From assembly GCA_013397075.1 (NCBI GenBank), contig VWZS01000240.1, positions 744,001 through 808,000 of the forward strand: 64,000 nt of DNA, in the 5' to 3' direction. Positions 37,321-50,800 of this stretch are shown piece by piece. A program made the translations under genes and the position numbers. The stretch comes from Rhabdornis inornatus (Eukaryota; Chordata; Aves; Passeriformes; Rhabdornithidae). Numbering within the stretch: position 1 is the stretch's first letter; each line of letters opens with the position of its first letter. The notes beneath the pieces are model-generated. The model did no database searches and was not told the DNA's origin. It saw nothing but the letters and a program-made list of their open reading frames with translations.

Positions 37321-40300
37321 CTGTTCAGATCACATGAGAAGTTTTGGGTAAAACTATAGGCTCAGACATATGTCCTTTATCAGTATCATAGATAAAGGCC
37401 AGTGGCTTAGACCTATGAATTTAAAGCAGTTTGAATTACATATTTATTCATTGAGGAAAATATAGATTGGCTCATTTTTTTAATGTCTAGCTAATGTACC
37501 TACTCTAATAGTACCCAGTGATATGTTTCTAATGTTGGCATCTGCTTGCACCAAGAAAAAACTTAGCATGCACATAAAAAACCCACATCAGGTTCTGCCC
37601 AAATTGCTTCTGTAAGCTGTACCATATGGTCAAAGATAAAATCTAATATTGGAAATACCAGTTGTTTAATTGCTAGCTCTAATACACTGGGGAAAACAAG
37701 ATATTTACTCTGAAGGATTCATAATTTGACTTCATCTCTTCTGGTTTTATTGCACGAATGTCAGTGCTGCCTTTTCTGATCATTCAGCTACTCATTAGCT
37801 CCTTAGCAGATGTAATATTCCTGCTCTCTTGCAGTTAAATTTTAACAATCAGACTTTTCCCTAACTATCACAGCCCTCAAGCAATTAATGCTATCAGAAG
37901 GAAAAGTGACTTTTCAGCTAACGGAACCAGCCTCACAGCTGAGCATTCTAAATAATTTCTCCAGTAAAAATGGTTTTATAAGGATTTTTGGATCCCTTCT
38001 GAGCTGCATGAAGATTTTATATTCCCAAATCTACTTTATTAAACAAATTTACCTGGGAGTTCAGTCAAGTCTATTTCAAAAAACCAAGAACTGCATACTA
38101 GTTGATGACTTTTTATTCTCAATATTAAATAATCCCATCAAATGAACAAAGGATGTTGCTATTTTATATATATGTAAAGATAAAAATATGGTGATTATAT
38201 ATTATATACATAATATTAAAATTATATTTATATATAATATACATATTGCAAAACACAACTATTTAAACACATCTTAATCCTGAAGAGATCATACACGACA
38301 GAGGTACTCTTTAAATTCCACAAGAATTTTAGCCACAACAAAATGATTACCTATTTTAGATCCCTGGGAAAGCATATCACTTTGTAGATAGGTTTGCATA
38401 GTCGTGAAAAGAAATGAAAGAGAAATGTTCCCTCACATACATAGATACCACAAGATTGTCATGAGATTTAAGTGTGGTCTTTTTTTCTCCTTAGTTTGAG
38501 AATGTTATGTAAGACAAAAAATTATGTACGGAATCTGCTGCAAACTGTCATCTCTATTGACCATTTTTCATTAGCAAGTCACTCAGATTAGTCCATTCAG
38601 GAAGTACTAGAACTCTCATTATAACTACTATCTCTACTTTTACCTTGATATGGTTCAAATGCAATAAAAAGCTTTTCTTAAAAGATCTATTTGCTATCAT
38701 GCTAGAGCAGCAGTTTTAAAATCAATTTACTGACTACAAAAAAAGACTTATAAAGTATTGTATTTGGTCCAGTAGAAAGGTTGATTAAATATACTTATTC
38801 TGATTCTGAGATTTGGGGTTCCACTTTTTTTTTTTTTAAATGTATTTCTATATTTATATTTCTAAGGTAGTCAGGATGATAACCACCTACTTCTTTAAGA
38901 ACAAGAAAAAAAATCCATAATTAGTTCATGCCTCCTGAGGAGCTTTCTTTGAACCCTTATTTGCTAATGATTAAAAATAAGTACCAGGTAGCTGTTTGGA
39001 GAGGTAATCTGCTTTTCAGTATGTGTCACGGGGTGCACAGTACCAGCTTTATCCAAATGATCTTTTCAAAGATGGGATATCAGTGTTGCCAAGTGTTTCC
39101 CTTGAGCTGTGTGGAAGAGATGAGAATTGGAAAAGGCAACACTTTGAGCTACTTTTTTTCAGGTACATTACCCATATATTTGTGTCATTACAGCTTTGTG
39201 TTGAAGCTAATAAGCAGGAGATGTGAACAGCTGACTTTCTCTGAGATGGCAGTAAATGAGATAAAAATAGCTTGAGAAATGCTTATGCAAAATATCAGAT
39301 TTTCTAATGTCCTCTGATGGCTCTATGTAGACAGAACTGGCAGCATGTTATCAGGCACAATTATGCAATGATTTGGATTAGGTCTGCTGGGAACAGGGGA
39401 AACCAACTGTTTGTATACTCATATATATAAATACATACACTACAGCCACATGTACTGCCACAACCTGAAATGCTTAGTGACAATTTATAAAATTGATAAA
39501 CCTTTTTTTCAACTCCCCTCACTACTAAAATATCTCACTCCTGAGCAAAAAATGTTTTCTTCGGCTATATTGCAATACTGGTTTTAGTCAAGTCGCAGTC
39601 CTTTGCTCCATATTTATGTGACTTCTAGGAAATTTCAGTGCATCTTTTTACCTAAAGTTCTTATTTTTTTCTGGAAGCATATTAGGGAAGTTTGTTTGTT
39701 TGTTTTTTGTGGGTTTCTTTTTTTTTTTTAGATTTTTAAAATAATTAGCAGACATGAATCACTGGCTGATGTATCTCTAATGGCCCATTGTGGCAGTGAA
39801 TAATTGGTTGTTGTATAGAACTACAGAAAATTGTATCCCAAATAGTTGTCTCCTTGAAAAGAGACAGCTGGTACCCAGATCAGCTATCCTGAATTTTGCA
39901 GGATGGAGATTGCAGGATTAAAAGTCTCTTGGTTTTGCAGCAATCAGTTAAAAGTTCCAGAGAGATTTCCCTACTGAGTACATGCAGGTATTTCACAAAA
40001 AGGTGACTCTACGTACTAGTTATCAAATGAAGATCAGCATTGCAGTCATATCAGTATGGAAGAAACAAAGTCATAGATGACATTTCTAGCACAAGCAGCT
40101 GCTTATTAGGATTAAATTTTCCATATAAATAAATATATTTACTACCTTGATAATATCTTCCCTTGAATTCAGGACTAGTTTACAAGACTACACCAAATCC
40201 TCTCACAAAAATATTTTGAAAAGAAATCCTAAAAACTGACTATTTAATAACATAAATGCACAGTCACTGACACAATGCTAGTAAGATTATAACACATCCC

Positions 40301-42074
40301 CCTCCCCAAGAGAAAAAAAGCAGCTTAACTTCACCTTTAAGCAAAATAAAATGGTCATTTGTTCATCCCACTGAGCTGTGGCCCAGCTGGAGTCTGCTTG
40401 TGGGCTGTGGATGAATTTTCTACTAAATGAGAAAATAATTCTTCGGATTAATATATTAATTTGAAAAATATGATAAAATATATTAGTATAGTCTTTATTG
40501 ATGAGGTGTAGCTATGGGAATATGATAATCATATTTTGTTTCTCAGTTTAACATCTTATAAAAGTAATACTTAGATCAGGTATAGATGTTCACCTCAACT
40601 CAGCATGACTTATCATCCTGGCAAAGAAGTATCTGAGCTACTGGAGTTTTCTGATGTCTGTGTTTTGTAGGTTATATACTTAGAGAAATGTTCTTTGGAA
40701 ACATTGTCTCAAACAGCACCTTCCCCTCTGCCCCTCAACTGTTCATATTTAACAGTATATCCTTGGTATTTATTTGGGAAAAAAAAGTCATCTTAGAAAA
40801 TAAATACTATACTAGTTTCTTTTTTGATGTTGAAAAATAATTTGTCCCAGCAGACAATGCTGTAGATTAGATCATAAAACTGAAGAAAAAAACCCAGTCA
40901 AATAATTTAGACCTGATTAGATTCCTAAAAATGGGAAAACTTGCATAGTTTGCAACATTTACAGATGAAGAATAAGCTAATAGAATAAAAAAGGCGATTC
41001 TGGTTGGGATTTGGTAATGTAGTATATAACATCTGGGACTACAAACTGATACTTGTCAGTTATTTGTGTGCTGCAAGGTAAATATACACATTCACATAAA
41101 CTATAACCAAGCCATTATAGCTTTTCAATAGGAGAGTAATTTTGATGGAACGAAAAAGCCTTGATGTTTTATTGAAAACAGTACTGTTTTGAAATAGCCT
41201 TCCCTGAGGATCAAGCAAACAAAATTAACATCAAACATACTTCTGTGGCAAGCTTTTCTTTTTGCCCCATAAGGCATACAGCTATAAGCACATACATTCA
41301 CAGCATTCTAAAATTTGATTTTAAAATATAAACTTGCTGTTCAAGGCTGTGGAAAAGAGCATTTGATAACCACGATCTTCGTGGGGAACCCTTGTTCACA
41401 CTGACAAGAGATTTTCAAGTGTACAAAGAAAATCAGTCATTCTACAGTCTGATATCTGGCTAAATAACTTGTGTTGATCTTTATGCCTCAGGAAAGTTTC
41501 TAGTAAATTAATAGGGGGTTTAAGTGCCCTTATGACTTTCACTAGGGTTTCATGATTGTTGCTAACACCAGATAAGCATAGGATACTGAGGCCATGGCTT
41601 CACAGACCTTAACTCTGCATCTTTGTGCTGTCATATCAGCCATCCAAGTTGCGTTACATCAGTGAGTTTTTGTAAGAAGGGGTTTGAAGAGATTTATATC
41701 ACATTTATGATGCATGTAGAAAAAAAAGGTGTTATTTATTGCACTGTAGTGTTTCTAAATCTACCATGGACCTTCTTGGTAAAATGGTCTTTTGACAAAA
41801 AGGTTTGAGCATATTTTAAGTAGCAAATTATGTTTCTATTTTATGGATACAGTGTGTAGTGTAGTTGCAGCATTTTTCCTGCCATTCTATTGGTTTGGAT
41901 ACTGTGAGTCAGTGAACCACTATCAGAATTAACTCTCAGCTTTGGATTAGGACTGGAGACAGTCAGTGACTGACACACCTTTGCTTTAGTTGGAGCTGTG
42001 CCTGTGAAAAGATTTCCACTGGATAAAATCACAAAAAGTTAATCTGTTCCCCCTTGCAGTAGCAGACAAGGGGG
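37321..42074. other. AT-rich noncoding DNA, no gene seen
   Basis: There is no supported gene. The stretch holds the AT-only tract at 38162-38247, a T run at about 38828-38838, a TTTG/T-rich tract at about 39690-39730 and several CT- or A-rich short runs. Overlapping frames at 38928-39275 are unrecognised. Confidence 0.55.
38162..38247. repeat. AT-rich low-complexity tract
   Basis: About 85 bases are almost wholly A and T with many TATA/ATAT palindromic words ('ttatatatatatg'-like, 'atatattatatac', 'tatatataatatac'), so the strand can fold on itself in several ways. Confidence 0.85.
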
Positions 42075-42118
42075 TCGGTTTGGTCTGTTTGGTCTGTTTG
42101 GTCTGTTTGATCTGTTCC
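42075..42118. repeat. 9-bp minisatellite, about five units
   Basis: The unit TCTGTTTGG is repeated head to tail. The three central units are perfect or nearly so, and the outer ones are diverged ('tcggtttgg' first, 'tctgttcc' last). Confidence 0.92.
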
Positions 42119-44467
42119 AAAAATAACTAGCCATTTTCTGTATCACGGGGTAAAACTCAGTTGTGAAAATAGAAAGTAACCGACTTTTACCATGGAACAT
42201 TTATGATGAAAACGTGCAATCAAAGGAAGCATTTGGCAGAGTTAAAAGTGTGTGAGGAAAGATAAATTAAAATAATTAAATGCACTATTATAAGGATTTA
42301 TGGAAGAACATCAGTAATACTCTCTTACACATCTGTCCAGTTTTTCTTGTTCGCTCAATGTCACCTTAGATATTAGCTTATGCAACAATTATATCCTGCC
42401 TTTCATGTTTTCTTACTCTCCACAGCCTATAAAGGATGGCACACAGTCTTGTAGAGCTACTGCTCTCTTGTCCCACTCCAATCATTTTAATTCCCACTGT
42501 ATTTTTCTTCAAGACCTTGACTGTGACAAACTAGACCATGAAGGTGGACCTGCAGAAAGAAGAAAATCATGCTGCACTTATCCTCCTGCTCTGTTCAGAA
42601 GAGAGAAGCACAAGACCTGCAGAGTTCATCCCAAACACACCTTACAATTGCAAAAATGAGAATCCTGTCAGGCAAAATTGTTTCAAATTACTGAAGAATT
42701 GTCACTAGCACAGCTGGAAAACAACACATCATGCTGCTTTTCCATTAGAATCTTTATTTTTAGTTTAGCTCTAAACCCAAGGACTTTGGAATAATCATTC
42801 CAGTGTAGTGTATAGATTGACAGACATTGCATTTCTGAGACATTCACTCTATAGATTTAATATATTTGTATTTAAGAAGAATTTACTTACTTTGAAAAAC
42901 TGAAGTTTAAACTGGAAAAAAGATTTGTCTTTTTTTTTTTTAATTTAACAAAATAAGAGCTGTTTCTACAAACAGTAGTAGCTCCAAAGAGCTTTAAACT
43001 CAAGCAAGACAATAGTAAGTAAAGAAATATATAGAAAGAGCAGAATGCAATCTCCCACCAGCACCACATTCTGTGGAGTTAACTAGAAGGTGGCTGAGGG
43101 AAACATGTGTAATTCTCAAGCTCCTTTGCATACTTTTTTCCTCCCATAATTCATTTCCCATGTCAGTGAAAATATATACTCTATATTCACTACATCCTAT
43201 ACCTTCATGGAACTTGTGGTGGCAAACCTGACTTGGTTATGCACCCTGATACACACACTAAAGCAAACAATTGTCATCATAACAAATCAGTTTCAAGTGG
43301 AGGAAGTCTTGTTGCAATCCAGGCTTACTTTTAAAATATGTCTAGGAGGTATTAAAATCAAGGAATCCATCAAGACTCTGATTTTACCTCCTATTGTATT
43401 TTTCCTACAATCAATCTTTCAGTGATCTAGATGCAATAAATACATGTCTCTATTTCTTCTAAACACAGGGGTTAGTTACCTTCTCACCTCTTGCAAACAT
43501 CCCCTTCTCCTTCACAGCTACCAAATGCCTTTTTCTTTGCTACTTCTGTTTTAGACCACAACTATGTCCCCTATGCCAAAACCAACTTTTTCATTTGACT
43601 GTATCTATCAGTTCAATAAGAATTAACATATTTCTCTGAACATATATTAATCATCAGATACTGTTTCCTGACAGACAGAGAGTGTGTTGGAACTTGCATA
43701 AGAAATCGTTCCATTGCTTTGTCTTGGTAGATTTTGCTCAACATATCTTTGACACATAAAGACCTATCGCTGCATGGTGGGGGTAGCAGCAGGTATGAAC
43801 TACCTCCTTTATATAGGAAAGAGTTGCAATATTTCTGTCTATACAAAGATAGAGAATTTAAGATCCCTTGTACTAAGCTTAGAAAGAATTAATTCATATA
43901 CAACGAACTGTGTTAAATGTACACTTGCATAAGCGTCTTTCTGGAACATGGCTTTTCGTGTCATTATCTTAATTAAAATGTTTGTAAACAGGCAGTGTTC
44001 TTGTGTAATGTGCCATGCAATGTATGCTTGGGGAATATTTTTTTAGCCAAACTAGTCTCCATAACTTTATGTGAGACACCAAGGAGATGGAGTCCTTCCA
44101 AAGTAAGGGAATTTGTGAAGACTTTTCTGTAAGGAGACTGATAGTGGCTTATCTCACCTATTATACTGGAACAGCAATTGCTGACATAAGAAGCTGGACT
44201 GGCCCACTGCCAGCCTGAGAAAAAGGAGACATTGTTACAGCAATCTGAGAGGAGACACTTGTCTTCTATGGAGCCACTTAGAGACAGGCAACTTCAGAAT
44301 GGAGCATGAACAAGAAGATAACAAAGACAGAACAGTTGCAAAACAAATGGAGTTTTAGAAAGACATTTATGAGAGATGATCCAGAATTTTTTTTTTCCTT
44401 TCTTTCTTTCCTGAAAGAGATGTTTCATATAAACAGAAACTTTACCTGGAAACATATCAGCCTTGAA

Positions 44468-44545
44468 ATAAAAAAACCCCAACAAAACAATAAACAAATA
44501 AACCCCCCAAAAAAACAAAAAAACAAACAACAAAACCCCCACCCA
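44468..44545. repeat. A/C-rich low-complexity tract
   Basis: A run of A's broken by C clusters ('aaaaaaaccccaacaaaaca', 'aaaccccccaaaaaaacaaa', 'aaaacccccaccc') with almost no G or T. The Phe/Gly/Leu/Val-rich minus-strand frames and Lys/Asn/Gln-rich plus-strand frame over it are artefacts of composition. Confidence 0.9.
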
Positions 44546-46073
44546 AGCCCAGAACACTTTCTGAGAGCAGTGGGAGGAGAAATGGCCAGCAAGTAATCAA
44601 CGGATTTGTAGGTAGAACTCCAGGGCACTTAAAGACCTTGTGGGATTCGCAGCTGTACCTATAACCTGCCATCTCATACTGTGCAGGAGTTCTTCGACTG
44701 TGAAATGAGACTTAGGAGGCTTGCCTCCATGAACTACCCAATACTTATACAAAATGAAACAGCTCCAGGGAGTCAGGGGAGCACAGAGGACAGGGAAGGA
44801 GTCATACCCAGTGTCAAGTGTTAATTCATTATTGTCAAATAGTAAGATAACATTGTCATATATTTGGATATCAGAACCTAAATGACGTGAGAGGAGAACA
44901 GTTTGGCCACGTTACTCTGAGATGCCAATTGACAACTCTGCTTAGGGCAGACTACAAGAAACTTTAAATTAGCAGAATATTGTCTCAAGTTTCAGCTTCC
45001 AAGTGGTCTGATAGTGTATATCTAGCAACTAGTAATAGAGGATCTTGATAAAAAAGTCCCTGATAGGACAATGGTGAAGGCAGAAGAGAAGTAAACTTGC
45101 TAACACAGTTTTGATACAAAATCAATTGTTTAATAGTAAAAGCTATTGAATGTGCGGGGAGGGGGGAAATTAGGAAAAGGGTGACTGAAATAATTTTCAT
45201 GACTTTATCTTGTTAAAGCCACGCTTAGCACAAATTAATTTCAGTAAAACAGGAATGACACTTGTAAACAGAATGGACTGAGGAGTTCTGCCAAATAGAG
45301 GGATTATATAAATGTATGTCTGACACTGCTAGAAAAAAAATTAAGCAACTAGAAGGCATCCCTTTTGCAGTAACTTATCAAAAACTATTCATCTTGTTCA
45401 TGCCAAGTGCTCAGTTGAAGTCCAAAAGTATGATGGAGAGCCTTGTAAAATTATAACGCTTTATGTATGCAAAGTAAATCAATTATGATGCAAGAAAATA
45501 TTCCTGGTAAACTTGTCTAGTAGTTGTACACAGGAATTGCTGAGTTTATGAAATGCCGGCAGTAATTTTTGTTCTTTGTACAACCACATTGCCAAAGTCA
45601 TCAATCCTCATCACTGCTAATCCCCTTGCAGCACTAACTGAACATTCAGAGTGCCCCCCTTGCATTTGCAGTTCTACCTGAAGGCTAATAAATTATTAGT
45701 TCAAGCTTTTTTTTTCTTTTTAACCATATAGTTTGATAAATTGTAAACAGAGAAGACAAATGTAGAGAGCAGCACACAATTTGATTTAATTAGTATTTGG
45801 CAGAGCACACTCAGATACATTTTTAGCTAGCACTGACTTAAGCAAATAGGCTTGATTTTATTTCATTATTGTTTTTCATTACTATTTAATGATTTACAGT
45901 TTAATTTACCCTAATTTTGATGTGCATTTTTATTAATCATCTTTATTACTTGAATATATTTGGACTCCACAGGCTGAAAACAGCATTTAAATTTTGCTTG
46001 GAATTTGCTTTTTCTTGGCAATAAACAATAAAACAAAGGCAATTCTCATCTAACTTTCTTATTTTTATATCTA

Positions 46074-46120
46074 ATTTTATTATTTAGCCTTATAAGCTTA
46101 TATATTTTATTATTTAGCCT
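46074..46120. repeat. 17-bp word repeated at a 30-bp interval
   Basis: The word 'attttattatttagcct' is present at 46074-46090 and again at 46104-46120 without mismatch. Between them is the 12-base perfect palindrome tataagcttata (46091-46102). Confidence 0.95.
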
Positions 46121-47055
46121 CTTAATTTAAACAAGAGTAAAATAGCTAAGTTACAGAGAAGTCACAGTGTACCTTCCTCTTACTTTATGCTTTCAAATTT
46201 TAAAGAGTTAATTTAAGAAGTATCACAGTATCTATTTTTTACATTTCCTCTTGAACATAAAAGCTATTTCACGAGTGAGTGGTGAACCTTTCTGACTTCA
46301 GATTCAGTTTAGAGAATCCCAACTTTCCCACTGCAGCCTTTCTGGCAAGAGGAAAAAGGGCTCCTAGAGTCTCTAACTCAGATCCCAGCTCTGCTTTTCC
46401 ACCAATAATCAATTATGTTATAGAAAAAGAAGTGCTAGCTCCAAAGAGCTTCCAGAATAGTAGACTTGAGGCAGGAAGGCAAGCAGGATTACAAGTCTGC
46501 TCTAGGATCAGCCATTGAATGCTTTGTTTTGTCATCCTCCCCCCAACATGTCTGCTTTTTCTCAGAGAAAATGGTGGAATAGAGACATATTTTGAGGGAA
46601 AATACATACATCTTGTTCTCATTTAACTAATTAATTCTTCATACAGTACCCTACTGAAATATAATTGTGTGTGAAAATTTTGAAGTGTTCCCAAGATAAT
46701 CATATAATAACCTGACATAAAAGAAATAAATCACATGCAAATATTAAACCCTCCTATGGCATCATCTTCTTGGAAGGACATTTCTCCTCAGACAGGGAAC
46801 AGATTCAGAATAAACAAGAGACAGCTTATTTCAATCTTAAAGAAAAGAGCAAATAGAAACAATTCTAATACCCCTGAGCTGGATAAAGAGTCTTCATTCA
46901 GCTGTGTGAAGGCTGATCCCTGGGAGGAGTTTTCTTGGCCCCAGTAGTGCTGTTTGTATGACAGTGCTCAGCCAGAGCAGCAGGTACTACACAACTCTGT
47001 TTAAGACCTCACCATAACTTTGTCAGAAATAAGGCAACCAGAGGGATCTTGAGAA

Positions 47056-47400
47056 ATGAACACATGCAAACCCAGTGAAGTTTACCAAGGCCATGTGCTG
47101 GTGCTGGTATCAGCACAGGCTGGGGATGGACAGATGCAGAGCAGCCCTGCCCAGAAGGACTTGGGGGTGCTGCTGGAGGAGAGGCTGGACATGACCCAGC
47201 CATGGGCACTCCCAGCCCAGAGAGCCAAGTGTGTCCTGGGCTGCATCCAAAGCAGCGTGGCCAGCAGGGCCAGGGAGGGGATTCTGCCCCTCTGCTCTGC
47301 TCTGTCAGACCCCACCTGCAGTGCTGCATCAGCTCTGGGGTGCCAGCACAGGAAGGACATGGACCTGCTGGCCAAGTGCAGAAGAGGGAGACCAAGATGA
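47056..47400 (+). pseudogene. CR1 ORF2 C-terminal remnant (reverse transcriptase region), frameshifted
   Basis: This is the part of the CR1 polyprotein downstream of the catalytic core. It is open for 114 codons from an internal Met, which is not the family's true start. The family phrase 'KDLGVL' and the 'SVASR...ILPL' motif are visible in this frame. Family sequence after about residue 90 appears in the other two plus-strand frames, which shows at least two indels. There is no catalytic YxDD motif here, because it lies in the missing 5' part. The antisense frames at 47009-47462 are shadows. Confidence 0.85.
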
Positions 47401-47799
47401 CCAGAGGGGAACTCTCCTGTGAGGAAAGGCTGAGGAAAGTTGGGGTTGTTCATCCTGGACAAGAGAAGGCTTCCAGGTGATTGTATTGCAGCCTTTCAGT
47501 ACCTAAAGGAGGACTACAAGAAATCTGAAGGGGAGCTGTTCACAAAGGCTTGTGAAGACAAAACAAGAGGTAATGTCTTCAAACTGAGAGTAGGATTAGA
47601 CTAGCTATGATGAATACATTCTTTGCTGTGAGGAAAGGCAGTGGAACAGGCTGCCCAGAGAAGCTGGAGATGTCCCTTCCCTGGAAGTGTTCAAGGCCAG
47701 ATTGGATGGGGCTCTGAGCTCTGGATGGTAAGCAGAAGGTGTCCCTGCACACAGCAGGGGAGTTGGAAGTAGATGATCTTTAAAGTCCCTTCCAACCCA

Positions 47800-47835
47800 A
47801 ACTATTCTATGATTTCATGGTTCTATGATTCTATG
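47800..47835 (+). repeat. CR1 3' terminal octamer repeats
   Basis: Diverged and perfect copies of ATTCTATG occur in a row ('attctatgatttcatggttc' then 'tatgattctatg'), the short tandem tail that ends CR1 elements. Confidence 0.95.
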
Positions 47836-50800
47836 TTTAACAATTATCAGAATGACTAATTTCTTTCCTACCATACTGCAGATTTCCACATGGGACATAC
47901 TAGTTCAGAGGTCAAGAAGATCCAAATTATTTTGCCAGCCTGACACAATGCATTCCTCTTTTTGTCGGTATGTGTTCTGCAGGAGAGTATTCACCATTTC
48001 TACATGAAATGAAATAAAAGAAGTGGTTTTTAAAGGCCCATTATAAAGCAAGATAGCTACTGATGGGTGGAATATTGCATGAATCATTAGTGTTTCTGAA
48101 CCTGTGTGTCTCCTCTACAGTAATCATCCACTTTTAAAAATGAAGCAGAATATATAAAGCGAAAAAATTTTCAATAAAACAGTGTCATGAAGGTTGATCT
48201 GCTGTTGAGAGCTTGTTTTTACTATTTAGTTCAATATACTTTTCACTGGATCTCAAATTACTTTCAACTTAAAATTACTAGCTTTTCTTTTTTTTCTTTT
48301 TTTTTAATTGGTGCAAGAGCTTTTTGCTTTTTTATGTAAGAAGGTTCTGCTGCAAGACATCGTAAGAATGATATTGGCTATTTGTGACTTGGTTTATACA
48401 TGGCATGGTAACAGGAGGAAAGAGTTTCACTGGGCAGGTAAATATAGCTAATAATTTTGCTTGAATAAAAGAGGAGTCCTACCCTTGAATTCTCTGGATA
48501 TGATAAATAATGCCCGACCGTTTCCAAGTATAATTCCAAGCATTGCTTTGGCTCAACAAATTTGTCTGAGGTGATCTAAAGAAACCTGGTTGGTTTTTTT
48601 AAAGTTTCTGTGCCAGTTAGTTCATCTATCTGTATTTGTGTACACAAGGAGGACTCCATGCATGAAAACTAAACTGACTCTTAATAGATACAGTAATTGT
48701 CATTAGCATTCTGGCATAATGGAATTCAAATACTTTTTTTTTGTTGTTATTAGCTTCTTTGGCAACTGATGCCAGATGATGAAAACTGTGGATGTTTTCA
48801 GACTTGTTATGTTAATGGCTCATTTTCAGGATCTGTAGCTGGAGTATCAAGACAATGTGAGTCAGGCATGGCTACAAGTTTGCACATTGTACAAAATAAA
48901 ATTAAGGTGAGTGAAGTTTTCATTTATTTTCAAAAAATAAATATACAGAGTTCTTTGCAAATAACAATAACAATAATGGTTTGCACATAAGAGGTACTGG
49001 CATCTTATTTAGCTGAGCAATTTATAGTCAGAGGAGGGTGTCCAAGATTAAGTAAATAGGCATGGCAAGCATCATGGACTCATTGCATAGTTCGTGCCAT
49101 GGTATTCTGATTGTGCTACGAATTATTCATGTCACTGGATAGTAGGAAAAGTGCATAATAATATAGCCATAAGTTATGTATTAGCCATAAGTTATTATAT
49201 TATATGCAGAAGAAATGAAGATTAGAGTGTCTCATGGATCTGTCTCAAAGGAAGAAAGTAAAATTACTTCGTGAATCCTCTATACTTGCAGTCTTAGCAT
49301 AAGAATATAGAGGAATATTGGAAAAATCCTCTGTGACTCACTCTATGGGTAAATGGGAAAGGGCAAAGCAAAGCGATGCTAACAATCACGTATTTAAGAG
49401 AAAAGGAAGAAAAATTATCAAAAGACAGAGCTGTGCATAAAGGACATCACACCACTGTGGTCAGTAAAACTGAGGAAAATCAGTATGATTAGAGGTGCAT
49501 CACTAAGTCTGAGTGTAATTACACTGTGAGCTGCTGGGATTGCAGAGTAAGGTAATGTTTGAAGGCATTTGATTTTTGCAGAGAAAACTTTAAATTCATA
49601 CTGTCAATACTTAAAATTATTTTAGAGCAATTCAGTGTTAGTAAAGATAATTTTTTCAACAGAAGCTATTCATAGACTAATAACAGAGCATCTGTGAGAT
49701 GTCACATACCCACTTATTACATGTAATTCTGTGAAAAAATGGGTATTTAATTTGCATTGAAATCAATGGAAGTTGTGAATTTTGCCTCTCACGGAATTGA
49801 TTTCTATCTGAAAAGGTGCTGCTAAGCACTGTGACATTCACCTTCACCATTGTAAATGTTTGTGGAAGAAATCTATAGACAGTTGTGCAGTGAATACTAC
49901 ATCTCTGTTATAACCTGGGGGGATAATATATGATAATTAAAATGTTTCATTATCCTAAGAGAAGAAATGAATCATTATTGGCATACAGACACACCAGGTT
50001 ATATGCTGCTTTTCTAAATGTTATTAAAATATAATGATTCACTGTGAGGCTTCAAGGACCACCCCAGTGCCACCTGGTTCTCACAGGGAGAGCACTAGCA
50101 AGAGAGGGGGAATTTTTCCTGGATTTTGTCACCTACAGCATCCCCTCACAGAACCCTGCACTTCTGGCAGTTCTGGTCAAAAAAGTTGCCAAACAGAGAA
50201 GTCAAAAAGCTTATTGATTAAGAGGGATGGAAATTCTTAAAAAATAAAAGACTGAAAACCAGTTGCCAAAACACTGGCTTATTTAGATTTGTTTTTCTAA
50301 GAAGATTTTGTTGAGATTAGCCACAATTTTTCATGGTTAGGCTTCTCAAAAGAAGAGCCAGTCAAAAGCAGATGGCACATTAGATGGGTTTTGACAGAAT
50401 TTAGATAATATGAATTTGTCCCAGACAGATTTCATGTTAGATTGGAATGTATATTTTTTTCATGTCATACAAGATCTTGTTTTGATGTACATTTTTGTCT
50501 TTGTGTTTTTAATTTTTTTAAATGTTTTGTTTATTTTTATTTTAAAATCGAGGATATAAACCGAGGTCTCAGACCTGTTACAGTAGGTAAGAAATTCTGT
50601 AGTAAATTTTTTTGCAACTTGGATAACAGCCTCACCACAATAATTAACTCTATGTCTGAATTTTCTGAAGGTCATTTATGAAAGCTAAAACTCACTAAGA
50701 AGTGTTGATGAGAATTAGGAAATTATTGTAAGCCTATTTAGTAAATAAAATACATCCAGCAAACTATTTAACACATTAACTGATTTAAATCATTAACTAT

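Larger units (their letters stand above)
42119..47037. other. AT-rich noncoding DNA, no gene seen
   Basis: No supported gene. It includes the A/C-rich tract at 44468-44545 and the 30-bp spaced duplication at 46074-46120. Open frames such as 42405-42659 (plus) and 46279-46518 (plus) are unrecognised. Confidence 0.55.
47038..47835 (+). mobile_element. CR1 LINE, 5'-truncated, with intact 3' end
   Basis: CR1 is the dominant non-LTR retrotransposon of birds. It inserts by target-primed reverse transcription and is usually 5'-truncated, as here. The copy keeps the C-terminal part of the ORF2 reverse-transcriptase protein: a plus-strand frame from 47056 to 47400 reads 'QKDLGVLLEERLDM' and 'SSVASRAREGILPLCSAL', close to the family. 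The reading then shifts frame (the phrase 'LHQLWGASTGRTWT' continues in another frame at about 47320-47360), so it is not functional. A segment of about 20-25 bases normally present near 47110 also seems absent. The 3' UTR follows ('gaacaggctgcccagagaag', 'gttcaaggccagattggatg', 'cccttccaacccaaac'). The element ends in octamer repeats ATTCTATG at about 47800-47835, the CR1 3' hallmark. Confidence 0.97.

Noticed and set aside
44294..44672. Several overlapping frames rich in Phe/Gly/Val or Lys/Asn/Gln
   Set aside because: They are produced by the A/C-rich low-complexity tract at 44468-44545.
47009..47462. Minus-strand open frames of 126-128 codons
   Set aside because: They are antisense to the CR1 ORF2 remnant and have no independent support.
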